A DNA stretch of 64,000 nt from Pseudomonadota bacterium (GCA_026388275.1 JAPLKB010000063.1:1-64000), one strand, 5' to 3'; positions 45,739 to 54,698 are shown, counted from the first letter of the stretch. Notes: generated by a model from the sequence alone, not told the origin. Numbers and translations: made by a program.

Positions 45739-45754
45739 TGGTATATAAATTGCA
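45739..45754 (+). promoter_or_regulatory. Candidate sigma-54 promoter of the Etf-Hdr operon
   Basis: TGGTATATAAATTGCA has GG and GC ten bases apart and a perfect TTGCA, but TGGTA deviates from TGGCA. It is 97 bases before the first gene. Confidence 0.42.
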
Positions 45755-45850
45755 AAATCAATTTAGAAATATTGGTATAGGTTTATTTATGAATGACAAG
45801 AGAATAAGATACTCTATTATAAGAAAGCCTTCATAACGAGGTATAAGCAA

Positions 45851-46945
45851 ATGTCTATCCAGACTCAAACAAGGGTTTTAACATGCATCCAATGCGGAAA
45901 ATGTACGGGGAGCTGCCCTGAGGCAGGAAGAACGCCCTTCAACATACGTATGCTTGTAAGAAAACAACAGTTTCATCACCAGATAGAGGAGTCGATCCCA
46001 TGGTATTGTACATCATGCGGTGCATGTACCATAAGGTGTCCCAGAGATGTAAAGCCATCAGAAATGATTATTGAAGTAAGGTCTGTCATGGTTGAAGAAG
46101 GGGACATACCGGCAACCATTCAAAAAGCCCTTGAGAATACTTTTGTTCAGAGAAACCCATGGGGCCGTTCCCGCGCTAAAAGGGGAGCATGGTTCGAAAA
46201 ACTTGATATCGAGATCCCTCATGTAAGCGAAACCGTATCAAAGAGGCTCCTTTTTACCTGTTGTATTCAGGCATACGATCCACGTTGCATGGTCATACCG
46301 GTAAATGTAGCAAAAATGTTCAAGAAAGGTGGCCTGGAGTTCGGCGTTCTTGGAGAAGAGGAAGCATGCTGCGGCAATGAGATACGGAGGATAGGCGAGT
46401 CGGGTCTTTTTGAGGAGCTTCAGGAAGAAAATATTGCCGCTTTTAAAGAATACGGAGTTAAGGAGATTATAACCCTTTCCCCCCATTGTATGAACACGCT
46501 GAAAAAGGAATACGGCAATCTGGGCATCAAGGTATCACATTACACAGAAATACTTGCAACCATGATAAAAGATGGATACCTCGTGCCCAAAATACCTTAT
46601 AACAAGAAAGTAATTTACCACGATCCCTGTTTTCTCGGAAAGCAAAACGGCATCTTTGATGAACCAAGAGATATACTCAAAAGCATAGAAGGTCTGGAAC
46701 TCCTTGAGTTTTCCAGATCAAGAGAAACATCCCTCTGTTGCGAAGGCGGCGGCGGAAGGATGTTTTACGAGGCTGAGACGAACTACCAGCGTAATAGCGA
46801 AATAAGAGTTCTGGAAGCAGTAGAAAAAGGAGCGGAAGTAATGGCAACAAGCTGCCCCTTTTGTGTAATGACGCTTGAAGATCCTGCAACCGAAAAGGGG
46901 TTGGCAGTAAAAGAGATATCCGAGATACTCATGGAGGTTTTATAA
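45851..46945 (+). CDS. HdrD-like iron-sulfur protein (two 4Fe-4S, two CCG domains)
   Basis: The 364-residue protein begins with two ferredoxin-type [4Fe-4S] motifs (CIQCGKCTGSCPEAG and CTSCGACTIRCPRD). Two CCG domains follow: CCIQAYDPRCM with ACCGNEI and SPHCMNTL, then DPCFLGKQNG with CCEGGGGRMF and SCPFCVMTLED. CCG domains hold the non-cubane [4Fe-4S] clusters of heterodisulfide reductase HdrB/HdrD. No membrane helix is present, unlike the membrane-bound ETF-linked oxidoreductases of syntrophs, so it is soluble. It is one base from etfB and probably exchanges electrons with the ETF. Confidence 0.88.
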   Translation: MSIQTQTRVLTCIQCGKCTGSCPEAGRTPFNIRMLVRKQQFHHQIEESIPWYCTSCGACTIRCPRDVKPSEMIIEVRSVMVEEGDIPATIQKALENTFVQRNPWGRSRAKRGAWFEKLDIEIPHVSETVSKRLLFTCCIQAYDPRCMVIPVNVAKMFKKGGLEFGVLGEEEACCGNEIRRIGESGLFEELQEENIAAFKEYGVKEIITLSPHCMNTLKKEYGNLGIKVSHYTEILATMIKDGYLVPKIPYNKKVIYHDPCFLGKQNGIFDEPRDILKSIEGLELLEFSRSRETSLCCEGGGGRMFYEAETNYQRNSEIRVLEAVEKGAEVMATSCPFCVMTLEDPATEKGLAVKEISEILMEVL

Positions 46946-46946
46946 G

Positions 46947-47726
46947 ATGAATCTATTAGTTTTTACAAAAAGAGTACCGGCGACACAGGAAGAAGAACTG
47001 CGTATTGTTGAAGAGGGTAGGGGGGTTGACCTTTCAAAGGTTCCCTTCAAAGTGAATGACTGGGATAATTACGCAGTGGAAGAGGCTGTGCGGATTGTTG
47101 AGAAGACAGGCGGATCTGTGACGGCAATCTCAATGGGCGATGCAGAATCCGACGAGGTCTTGCGAAGAGCCATTGCTATGGGTGCGAAGGACGGTTTTCT
47201 CATCGAGACTGATCAAATACTCCACGATCCAGGTGCAAGGGCGAACGTTATACAGAATTTCCTGAAAAAAGAAAACGTCTCTTTTGATGCAATCTTAACG
47301 GGTGTACAGTCCGAGGACGATCAGTTCGGCGCAACAGGCGGTATTCTCGCGTCAAAAATGGGGCTTCCCTTCGTATCTATGGTTATCGGCATCGATGCCT
47401 TTGAAAGTGACCATGTTATAGCAAGAAGGGAACTCGAAGGCGGTCTGCAGGAGAGAGTAAAGGTTATGCTTCCATGCGTCATATCGATTCAGACAGGAAT
47501 CAACGAGCCAAGGTACGTTTCCATCATGGGAGTACGGAAGGCATCCAAGGTAGAACGTAAGATCTTTAAAGGAAAAGAGTACGAAGATAACGTAAACTCC
47601 AGTATAGAGCTTGTAAAATGGGTTTACCCGGTCAGGAAGGGCGAGGCAACCATGCTTACAGGAGAACTGGATGGTATATGTAAAGAACTTCTCGGAATTC
47701 TGAAGGAAAAGGGGGTGTACCAATGA
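46947..47726 (+). CDS. etfB: Electron transfer flavoprotein beta subunit
   Basis: The 259-residue protein is EtfB: NLLVFTKRVPATQEEELRI at the start, NDWDNYAVEEAVRI, SMGDAESDEVLRRAIAMGAKDGFLI, DAILTGVQSEDDQFGATGGILASKMGLP and an AMP/FAD-contacting region near CVISIQTGINEPRYVSIMG. With EtfA it accepts electrons from acyl-CoA dehydrogenases such as the one at 34938. Four-base overlap with etfA. Confidence 0.96.
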   Translation: MNLLVFTKRVPATQEEELRIVEEGRGVDLSKVPFKVNDWDNYAVEEAVRIVEKTGGSVTAISMGDAESDEVLRRAIAMGAKDGFLIETDQILHDPGARANVIQNFLKKENVSFDAILTGVQSEDDQFGATGGILASKMGLPFVSMVIGIDAFESDHVIARRELEGGLQERVKVMLPCVISIQTGINEPRYVSIMGVRKASKVERKIFKGKEYEDNVNSSIELVKWVYPVRKGEATMLTGELDGICKELLGILKEKGVYQ

Positions 47727-48658
47727 GCTATACACTTGTTGTTGCTGAGGTAAGACGCGGGGTCTTTGAGGAAAGAAATCTGGATTCCATAGGTATTGCA
47801 GCCCTCCTGCAAAAAGATATCGTCCTTCTTGTTCCGGATGTTGCCTATGAAATGAAGGGAAATTTTGTTGACACAATAATGAAAGTTAACGTGGAAGAGG
47901 CTTTATTTTTCAATCCACTGAATTTTATAAACATTTTTGAGAAAGTAAAAGGTGCCCGCGGCAATCCGGATATGATTGTCTTCACACATTCGTCATCAGG
48001 CACTGAGCTTGCATCATATACAGCAGGTTATTTCAATATGCCTCTTATTACTGATGTCAGCGGTTTTGAAAAGGAAGGAAATATTTTCTATAAAAGCTAC
48101 TATTCCGACAAGATTTTCGGTGAGTTCCGGCAGGCAGGGGAAGGACCATGCATCATTACTGTGAGGAGCGGCAGTTTTAAAGAAAATGCTGTTGAAAAAG
48201 GTCCTGCTGAAACCGTTACGCTTGAGGGTATTTCCCTTTCAGATATGAGAACCTTCGTTGAGTATGTTGAAGAAGAAAAGGGAGAGATAGATATCACAAA
48301 AGCAGATTTCCTCCTTTCCGTGGGAAGAGGGATTGGAAATAAAGATGAGATAGCTGATTACCAGGAGCTTGCCGGGCTGTTAAAGGCAACTATGTCCGGC
48401 TCTCGGCCGGTCATTGATAAGATGTGGCTTCCCAAGGCACAACAGGTCGGTACATCAGGCAAAACAGTCAAGCCTAAAGTATACCTTGCCATGGGCATAA
48501 GCGGGGCTTTTCAGCATATAGCCGGCATGAAAGATTCTGATTGTATTATAGCGGTCAACAAAGACCCGGAGGCGCCTATCTTTCAATATGCCCATTACGG
48601 CATAATCGGTGATGCAAACAAGCTAAGAGATAAGCTGAAGGATATTGCCAAGGGTTAA
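47723..48658 (+). CDS. etfA: Electron transfer flavoprotein alpha subunit
   Basis: The 311-residue EtfA carries the FAD-binding C-terminal domain: LSVGRGIGNKDEI, GSRPVIDKMWLP, QVGTSGKTVKPKVYLAMGISGAFQHIAGM and IIAVNKDPEAPIFQYAHYGIIGD. It lacks the N-terminal ferredoxin extension found in some bifurcating EtfAs. The small spacing to etfB and to the HdrA gene (27 bases) places ETF within an Hdr electron-transfer operon. Confidence 0.96.
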   Translation: MSYTLVVAEVRRGVFEERNLDSIGIAALLQKDIVLLVPDVAYEMKGNFVDTIMKVNVEEALFFNPLNFINIFEKVKGARGNPDMIVFTHSSSGTELASYTAGYFNMPLITDVSGFEKEGNIFYKSYYSDKIFGEFRQAGEGPCIITVRSGSFKENAVEKGPAETVTLEGISLSDMRTFVEYVEEEKGEIDITKADFLLSVGRGIGNKDEIADYQELAGLLKATMSGSRPVIDKMWLPKAQQVGTSGKTVKPKVYLAMGISGAFQHIAGMKDSDCIIAVNKDPEAPIFQYAHYGIIGDANKLRDKLKDIAKG

Positions 48659-48685
48659 TAATAGAACGAATTGTAAAGAATAGAA

Positions 48686-51397
48686 ATGGATGAGACATAT
48701 TCACAAGAAAAACACGTCCTTGTTGTAGGCGGTGGTATTGGCGGCATAACTGCTGCCCTTGAGCTTGCGGCCTGCGGCGTTCACGTAACCATGCTCGAGG
48801 AAGGCCCGTCCATAGGGGGACGGATGATTCAGCTCGATAAGACCTTCCCTACGCTTGATTGTTCCACATGCACCCTTTCACCCAAAATGGTTGAGGTAGC
48901 ACTCAATCGTAATATAGAGCTGCTCTCATGGGCAAAACCCATGGCAGTAAAAAAAGCGGGGCAGGGCTTTCAGGTATCGATCCTGAAAAAATCGCGATAT
49001 GTCGATATCCAGAAATGCACTGCCTGTGGATCCTGTTCACCGGCATGTCCTGTGGTAATGAAGAGTGAGTTCAACATGGGGACAGGACCGAGAAAAGCAA
49101 TCTATATTCCTTTTCCTCAGGCCATTCCCAACAAGGCAAGTATTGACAAGCGTGTAGACCGTCCGTGTAAAGCCGCTTGTGTTGATGCATGTCCAATTCA
49201 TACAAACGTTCTTGGATACCTCAAGCATATTAGTGAGGGAAGGTTTGCCGATGCCTACATGCTCATCAGGGCAACAAACCCATTCCCGTCGGTGTGCGGA
49301 AGGGTATGCTATGCACCCTGCGAAAAAGTTTGCAACAGAGGACAATTGGATGATCCATTGGCAATTCGTGACCTGAAAAGATTTGCGGTTGATCAATTTG
49401 ATGTGGATTCTCTTGAAGTGCCCCAAATAACAAAGACAGAAAAAAAGGTGGCTGTTATCGGAGCAGGGCCGGCCGGCCTTGCCTGTGCACACAACCTTGC
49501 CATAGAAGGCCATGAAGTAACAGTTTTTGAGGCCCTTCCAGAGCCGGGAGGCATGTTGCGGTATGCCATACCTGAATACCGGCTTCCCAAAGAAGAGCTG
49601 AGAAAAGAGATCGGTTATATTGAAAAACTTGGTGTTGACATTAAATGCGGCATAGAAATAGGCAAGGATATGACTATTAATGCTGTAAAGAATGATTTTG
49701 ATGCTATCTTCATCGGCGCAGGAGCCCCGAAGGGTTTGCTTCTTGGGGTGGAAGGGGAAGATACTGACGGTGTTATCGATGGTATACAATTTCTCCGTGC
49801 TGTCAATAGCGGTAAGTCCCTGGCAATAGGGAAGAATGTCACCGTCGTAGGCGGAGGAAACACTGCCGTCGACTGTGCGAGAACAGCAAAACGGCTCGGA
49901 AGCGAGAATGTAAAGCTCGTTTACCGGAGAACCCGTGATGAGATGCCAGCAGCCGGTGAAGAGATAGAGGCACTCATCCACGAGGGGATAGAAATACAGT
50001 TCCTTACAACACCGGTTCGCTTTTATGCAGAAAATGGAAGGCTCTCCGGGATGGAGTGCATCCGCATGGAACTCGGTGAGCCCGATGCAAGCGGCCGCAG
50101 GCGTCCGGTCCCCGTTGCAAACTCAAAATTTACACTCCCTGTCGATACGGTCATTACAGCCCTTGGTCAGGCAACCCAGACCTCTTTTGTCGAAGGGATA
50201 GGGGTGGTGTTGGCGAAAAACGGCACGATTGAAGTAGACCCTGCAACAGGCCAGACGAATATTGATGGCGTATTTGCCGGTGGTGATGTTTATACAGGAC
50301 CTGCCTATGTGGTTGATGCCATTGCAGCCGGTCAGAAGGCGGCTTTTTCCATAAACAACTATTTGAAGGGTGCAGCAATAACTGAGGTCAGGGAAGAAAA
50401 GAAACCTGAGCAGCTTACAGAGGTTGAAGTGGCCCAACTGGCTGAGAAAACTCCACGGGCAGAGCGTATTCGTATGCCTGAAGCAAATGTTGAAGAGAGA
50501 GTGACCAATTTCGGCGAAGTGGCCATCGGCTACAGTCCGGAAGAAGCAATGGCTGAGGCAACACGATGCCTTGCCGGTCGTATAGAAGGCTGCATTCAGT
50601 GCGGTGAGTGCGAGAGACAGTGTGAAGTAAGAGCTATTGATCATGCCATGCAGGATGAGATTGTGGAAAGAGAGTACGACAGCATAGTCCTTGCCCCTGG
50701 CTTTGATCTATATGACCCGACGGAAAAAAAGGAATACGGCTATGGCACCCTTGAAGGGGTTTTGACAGGCATCGAGTTCGAGCGGATCTGTTCAGTCACA
50801 GGACCGACCGGCGGCGATATTGTGTTGAACGGAAAAGTTCCGAAGCGATTTTATTTTATACAATGTGTGGGCTCCAGGGATCGGCAAAGCGGTGCCAGGT
50901 TCTGTTCACGGGTATGCTGCATGTATACGGCAAAACATGCCAGTATCGTCAAGGACAGGATTAAAGATGCTGAGATTTATGTTTCCTACATTGATGTCAG
51001 GGCTTATGGAAAGAGTTATGAAGAATTTTACAAGAGCACTCAGGAAAGCGGAACCTTTTACATACGGGGCATTCCCGGAGAAATTACGAAGACTGAAAAT
51101 GGCTTATTGGTAAGAGTGGAGGACATGCTAAGCAATGAAATGCTTGAGGTTGAAGTTGATCTGGTAATCCTCGCAACAGGGGTACGACCGCGTAAACAGA
51201 CTGAAGACCTTTGCAGAATCATGTCCATAAAAAGAGATGAGTATGGTTTTATCAGGGTGGACTCAATACAGCCGTCACGGACAAATGTTAATGGCATCTT
51301 TGTATGCGGCATGGCCTCGGGGCCTAAGGATGTACCCGATACTGTCGCATCCGGCGGAGAAGCGGCTGCGCGATGCATGGAGTACATAAATAAGTGA
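48686..51397 (+). CDS. hdrA: HdrA with an inserted GltD-type NAD(P)H:acceptor module
   Basis: The 903-residue protein is an HdrA split by an inserted flavoprotein. Residues 1-150 start an HdrA (FAD motif GGGIGG, LDCSTCTLSPKM, then a 4Fe-4S motif CTACGSCSPAC at 111-121). Residues about 155-640 are a GltD-type (glutamate synthase small chain) unit: Cys-rich CKAACVDACPIHTN and PCEKVCNRGQ, FAD motif GAGPAG at 260-265 and NAD(P) motif GGGNTA at 389-394. Residues 650-903 complete HdrA, with CVGSRD, the key ARFCSRVCC at 738-745 and an FAD-contacting end. It can plausibly pass electrons between NAD(P)H and the Hdr iron-sulfur chain. Confidence 0.85.
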   Translation: MDETYSQEKHVLVVGGGIGGITAALELAACGVHVTMLEEGPSIGGRMIQLDKTFPTLDCSTCTLSPKMVEVALNRNIELLSWAKPMAVKKAGQGFQVSILKKSRYVDIQKCTACGSCSPACPVVMKSEFNMGTGPRKAIYIPFPQAIPNKASIDKRVDRPCKAACVDACPIHTNVLGYLKHISEGRFADAYMLIRATNPFPSVCGRVCYAPCEKVCNRGQLDDPLAIRDLKRFAVDQFDVDSLEVPQITKTEKKVAVIGAGPAGLACAHNLAIEGHEVTVFEALPEPGGMLRYAIPEYRLPKEELRKEIGYIEKLGVDIKCGIEIGKDMTINAVKNDFDAIFIGAGAPKGLLLGVEGEDTDGVIDGIQFLRAVNSGKSLAIGKNVTVVGGGNTAVDCARTAKRLGSENVKLVYRRTRDEMPAAGEEIEALIHEGIEIQFLTTPVRFYAENGRLSGMECIRMELGEPDASGRRRPVPVANSKFTLPVDTVITALGQATQTSFVEGIGVVLAKNGTIEVDPATGQTNIDGVFAGGDVYTGPAYVVDAIAAGQKAAFSINNYLKGAAITEVREEKKPEQLTEVEVAQLAEKTPRAERIRMPEANVEERVTNFGEVAIGYSPEEAMAEATRCLAGRIEGCIQCGECERQCEVRAIDHAMQDEIVEREYDSIVLAPGFDLYDPTEKKEYGYGTLEGVLTGIEFERICSVTGPTGGDIVLNGKVPKRFYFIQCVGSRDRQSGARFCSRVCCMYTAKHASIVKDRIKDAEIYVSYIDVRAYGKSYEEFYKSTQESGTFYIRGIPGEITKTENGLLVRVEDMLSNEMLEVEVDLVILATGVRPRKQTEDLCRIMSIKRDEYGFIRVDSIQPSRTNVNGIFVCGMASGPKDVPDTVASGGEAAARCMEYINK

Positions 51398-51480
51398 AAA
51401 GTGAACGGTGCATAGTGAATAGTAGAAGATTTCTGAAATCTTGTTTGTGTCCCACGTCACACGTCTCACGTCCCACGGGG
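51394..51480. repeat. Short tandem repeats between the two hdrA genes
   Basis: GTGAAAAGTGAACGG and GCATAGTGAATAGTAG (51394-51426) are degenerate copies of a GTGAATA unit, followed by CACGTCACACGTCTCACGTCC (51453-51473), a run of CACGTC-type units. Between them AAGATTTCTGAAATCTT is a perfect small palindrome. The stretch fills the gap before the next start. Confidence 0.6.
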
Positions 51481-51488
51481 GTTTGGAT

Positions 51489-53162
51489 ATGAAGACCGGT
51501 ATATTCATCTGCCATTGCGGTCACAATATCAAACACACCATTGATGTGAAAAAGCTGAGCCAGTACTTCAAAAAATATCCCGGTGTAACCGTTGCAGAAG
51601 ACTATCCCTTTGTCTGTTCTGAGCCTGGTCAGGACATGATCAGGGACAGTATTGAAAAACAAGGACTTGATCGCGTGCTTATCGCATCTTGCACACCTTC
51701 ACTCCACGGAGAATTGTTCAAGGACCTCCTGAAAAAGTCAGACCTAAACCCCTTTCTTTTAAGAAGAGTCAGCATCAGAGAGCATTGTTCCTGGGTTGGC
51801 GATGACCTTGACATCAATACAGAAAAGGCAAGAAGACTGATCCTGGCAGGACTTTATTCGGCAGCTCATTACGTTCCCCTCGAAGAAAAGGTAGTGGAGG
51901 TCACCAAGTCGGCACTTATCGTAGGAGGCGGAGTCTCAGGCTTAAGCGCAGCAGCATTTCTTTCAAAAATGGGAATGCAGGTATATCTTGTAGAAAAAGA
52001 AGCTGAACTTGGCGGTCATGTTCGAGCCCTTAAGGACATCTGGCCTGCCAGAAGGGACGGCAAGGAAATTATCGATGAAATGGTGGAGGAACTAACCGGT
52101 AAAAGCAATGTTGAAATATTCACCTCAACAACGATCAGCGCCTTTGAAGGTTTTTTCGGCAACTACGAAGTAACGCTCAATACCCCGAAGGGAGAGAAAA
52201 AATTAACTGCAGGCGGAGTGATTGTGGCTGCAGGATTTTCACCTTTTGATCCCCGCATAAAGCCGGAGCTGGCCTACGGTAAAGATAAAAGGATTATTAC
52301 TACGCTCGATTTTGAAAGAGACAGTGACTCCCTCTCTCTTCCCGAGAATCCACGTATAGCTATACTCCACTGTGTAGGTTCAAGAGATGAACAGATAGGT
52401 AAACCATACTGTTCGAGGGTGTGCTGTATCAATGCGCTTCGTGTCGGTGATTCGATAAAAGAGAAATATAAGGATTCATACGTTGAATCATTTTATATGG
52501 ATGTAAGGGCGCATCCGCGAGGCGGAGAAGAATTCTTTGAAGATACTCAGGAAAAGGGTGTCCTGTTCACGAGAAGCAATATCGCTGAGATTGTTCCGGG
52601 TTCTAAGGGTGTACTTGTCCGGGGAGAAGATACATTATTTAATGAGTTCTTTGAGAGGGAGTTTGATCTTGTTGTCCTTTCAATAGGCATGTCTCCCCCT
52701 GTTGACAATAAGCTGATTGCCACGCTTTTCAAGATAACCCTTGATAAAGATAAATTCTTCCTTGAAGCACATATTAAACTGAGACCCTTTGACACGGCGG
52801 TAAAGGGAATTTTCATAGCAGGATCATGTTCAGGTCCAAAGGATATTGAGGAATCAATCAACCACGGAAGGGCCTCTGCGGTGAAGCTCTACGGATTCCT
52901 TAACCTCGGATATGCCTTTGTAGACCCCTTTATATCAATCGTTGATCCAAAGAGGTGCAGCGGCTGCAGGATGTGTGAACAGGCCTGTGTTGCAAAAGCA
53001 ATAAAGTATGATGAAACAAAGAGGATTGTCCATGTTGAGGAAGCCGCCTGCATGGGATGCGGCCTCTGTAACAGTACGTGCCCCTCATCGGCAGTAACCT
53101 TAAAAGGTTATGCGGACATGATTATTGATGATGAAATAAGCGCCCTCACGGAGGCAATATAA
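51489..53162 (+). CDS. hdrA: HdrA-type flavin iron-sulfur protein (second HdrA)
   Basis: The start at 51489 gives 557 residues; the frame is open from 51441 but MKTGIFICHCGHNI is the canonical HdrA N-terminus. It has an FAD motif GGGVSG at 146-151, CVGSRDEQIGKPYCSRVCC, the VYVDVRAHP-like YMDVRAHPRGGEEF and two C-terminal [4Fe-4S] motifs (CSGCRMCEQAC and CMGCGLCNSTC). HdrA bifurcates electrons at its FAD in methanogens. A Cys pair in CTPSLHG near residue 68 is also conserved in the family. Together with MvhD, HdrC and HdrB below it forms the core of a soluble Hdr complex. Confidence 0.92.
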   Translation: MKTGIFICHCGHNIKHTIDVKKLSQYFKKYPGVTVAEDYPFVCSEPGQDMIRDSIEKQGLDRVLIASCTPSLHGELFKDLLKKSDLNPFLLRRVSIREHCSWVGDDLDINTEKARRLILAGLYSAAHYVPLEEKVVEVTKSALIVGGGVSGLSAAAFLSKMGMQVYLVEKEAELGGHVRALKDIWPARRDGKEIIDEMVEELTGKSNVEIFTSTTISAFEGFFGNYEVTLNTPKGEKKLTAGGVIVAAGFSPFDPRIKPELAYGKDKRIITTLDFERDSDSLSLPENPRIAILHCVGSRDEQIGKPYCSRVCCINALRVGDSIKEKYKDSYVESFYMDVRAHPRGGEEFFEDTQEKGVLFTRSNIAEIVPGSKGVLVRGEDTLFNEFFEREFDLVVLSIGMSPPVDNKLIATLFKITLDKDKFFLEAHIKLRPFDTAVKGIFIAGSCSGPKDIEESINHGRASAVKLYGFLNLGYAFVDPFISIVDPKRCSGCRMCEQACVAKAIKYDETKRIVHVEEAACMGCGLCNSTCPSSAVTLKGYADMIIDDEISALTEAI

Positions 53163-53165
53163 ATC

Positions 53166-53275
53166 AGTGAATAGTGAATAGTATAAAAACAGTTTAAATT
53201 AGCAGGGACGTTTTGGTTGAATGGTATTAAACTATTCACTATTCACTATTCACTATTCACTAACGACTATTCACT
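53166..53275. repeat. Heptamer repeats forming a long inverted repeat
   Basis: AGTGAATAGTGAATAGT (53166-53182) is a perfect complement of ACTATTCACTATTCACT (53231-53247), which belongs to a run of about four ATTCACT units up to 53261, with one more unit after AACG up to 53275. The 17-base arms can fold into a hairpin. Related units occur at 51402-51424. The run lies between hdrA 2 and mvhD. Confidence 0.75.
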
Positions 53276-53287
53276 ACAGGAGGTACG

Positions 53288-53698
53288 ATGGTTGAAGTAA
53301 CAAACACCAAGAATACCGAGATCATCGGTTTCGCCTGCTCTTTTTGTACATTCAAGGCATCTGAGATGGCAGGAAGCCTGAGGATGAAATATCCGGACGG
53401 AGTGAAGCTCATTCAGGTGCCCTGTTCAAGCAGGGTGGACCCGGCATTTGTAATTAAGGCAATATTTGAGGGGGCAGATGGTGTCTTTGTGGCCGGATGT
53501 CATCCCGGTGATTGTCATTTTATTAAAGGGAATTATTTTACCAGGAGAAAGATGGCTGCCCTGAAAGAGATGTTCGACGTATTTTCCATTAAGGATAAAT
53601 TACGCCTTTTCTGGGTAAGCGCTGCTGAGGCAAGACGTTTTGTTGAAAAAGTTACAGGCATGCATAACGAGATAAAGGAAAAAAAAAATGCAGAGTAA
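53288..53698 (+). CDS. mvhD: MvhD/FlpD-type iron-sulfur subunit
   Basis: The 136-residue protein has the MvhD pattern IIGFACSFCTF (Cys17, Cys20), a VPCSSRVDP stretch with Cys46 and GVFVAGCHPGDCHFIKGN (Cys71, Cys76). MvhD is the [2Fe-2S] link between the electron donor and HdrA in heterodisulfide reductase complexes. An AGGAGG site precedes the start. Its end overlaps the next gene by 11 bases. Confidence 0.93.
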   Translation: MVEVTNTKNTEIIGFACSFCTFKASEMAGSLRMKYPDGVKLIQVPCSSRVDPAFVIKAIFEGADGVFVAGCHPGDCHFIKGNYFTRRKMAALKEMFDVFSIKDKLRLFWVSAAEARRFVEKVTGMHNEIKEKKNAE

Positions 53699-54698
53699 GC
53701 AGATTGAAAATGGCAATATCGAAAATGCTCTTAATCAGTTTTTGAAAGATGAGCAGCATCTGGTCCTTGGATTTGAAAAGGGCAAAGAAGGTTTAAATCA
53801 TGGGATATTTAAAACACATGTGGATAATCTTACGCTTTTGAATCCAGTGTTCAGTATAAACGGGGCCTTATATCTACGCCGTCTATTCTCCAAAGGAACA
53901 GGGATTATTCTCATGCTAAGACCTTGTGAAATAAGGGCATACAACGAATTAGTCAAATTGAACCAGATCGAAAGAGAAGATATCATTGCTGTGTCCATCG
54001 ATTGCCCGGGAACTGTGTCATCGAAACAGGGATTTGATGATATACCCGCAGAGGCATCAAAGATAGTAGAATATTTGCAGAACCCCGGCAAGATGCGATG
54101 GGCCTGCGAGGTATGCAGGGAAAAGAGGGGGGTTGTGGGAGATGCAGGCATCAGAATAGACAAAAACGGTATCTTCTGGGCATTTTCTTACACGGAAAAA
54201 GGAGAGACCCTTTTATCACTTATCGAAGGTGAGATCAAAGAAGCAACGGCAGAAATGCTCATCAGCGAAAGCAAGGAGCCCGTTAAATTTACCACCGATA
54301 TGGAAGAATTCTCCAAAGACTTCTCAAAGTGTATCATGTGCAAGAATTGCAGGGATATGTGTCCGGTTTGTTACTGCATTGATTGTGTGTTCAACGGTGA
54401 TGAGTACTTGCCCAAGGGCGATGCACTTATTAACAAAATATTTCGTATTGGCTCTTCAGCTATGCCCCAGGGTAAAGAGCTTTTTCATATGATCAGGATG
54501 TTCCATGTTTCACAGACCTGTGTGGGCTGTGGCGCATGCGAAGACGCATGTCCCCAGGGGATCCCCTTAACAAAGTACTTCAAGGGCACATCAGAAAGAC
54601 TCCAGGGCATGTTTTCATATATATCAGGACGGAGTCTTGATGAAGAAATACCCTACCTTACATTTCTTGAAGACGAGTTGGAAGATGCAGAAGACTGA
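53688..54698 (+). CDS. FrhB/FdhB-like flavin iron-sulfur protein
   Basis: The 336-residue protein resembles the beta subunits of coenzyme F420-reducing hydrogenase and of formate dehydrogenase: YLRRLFSKGTGIILMLRPCEIRAYNELVKLN and ISIDCPGT-like VSIDCPGTV. It has a mid-protein CACEVCREKRG-type Cys pair, and C-terminal iron-sulfur motifs KCIMCKNCRDMCPVCYC and CVGCGACEDACPQG. The N-terminal half may bind a flavin. In methanogens FdhB feeds electrons from formate into Hdr; here the partner is unknown because no formate dehydrogenase alpha gene is near. Overlaps hdrC by 14 bases. Confidence 0.82.
   Translation: MQSKQIENGNIENALNQFLKDEQHLVLGFEKGKEGLNHGIFKTHVDNLTLLNPVFSINGALYLRRLFSKGTGIILMLRPCEIRAYNELVKLNQIEREDIIAVSIDCPGTVSSKQGFDDIPAEASKIVEYLQNPGKMRWACEVCREKRGVVGDAGIRIDKNGIFWAFSYTEKGETLLSLIEGEIKEATAEMLISESKEPVKFTTDMEEFSKDFSKCIMCKNCRDMCPVCYCIDCVFNGDEYLPKGDALINKIFRIGSSAMPQGKELFHMIRMFHVSQTCVGCGACEDACPQGIPLTKYFKGTSERLQGMFSYISGRSLDEEIPYLTFLEDELEDAED

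Larger units (their letters stand above)
45435..45850. other. 416-base intergenic region upstream of the Etf-Hdr operon
   Basis: Small reading frames exist on both strands but none resembles a known protein. The region holds an inverted repeat and a sigma-54-type promoter for the operon, listed separately. The bases next to the parB-like gene (45440-45560) stay open in several frames and may be more decayed coding sequence. Confidence 0.5.

Noticed and set aside
45538-45780. 80-codon plus-strand frame before the Etf-Hdr operon
   Set aside because: No conserved motif or ribosome-binding site, and it overlaps the promoter region proposed for the operon.
49037-49981. 314-codon minus-strand frame opposite the HdrA-GltD gene
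   Set aside because: It lies wholly inside a well-supported gene with conserved motifs and encodes a Cys- and His-rich sequence with no known fold.
53231-53275. CRISPR array
   Set aside because: The repeat unit is only seven bases and there are no spacers of regular length, nor any cas gene in the window.
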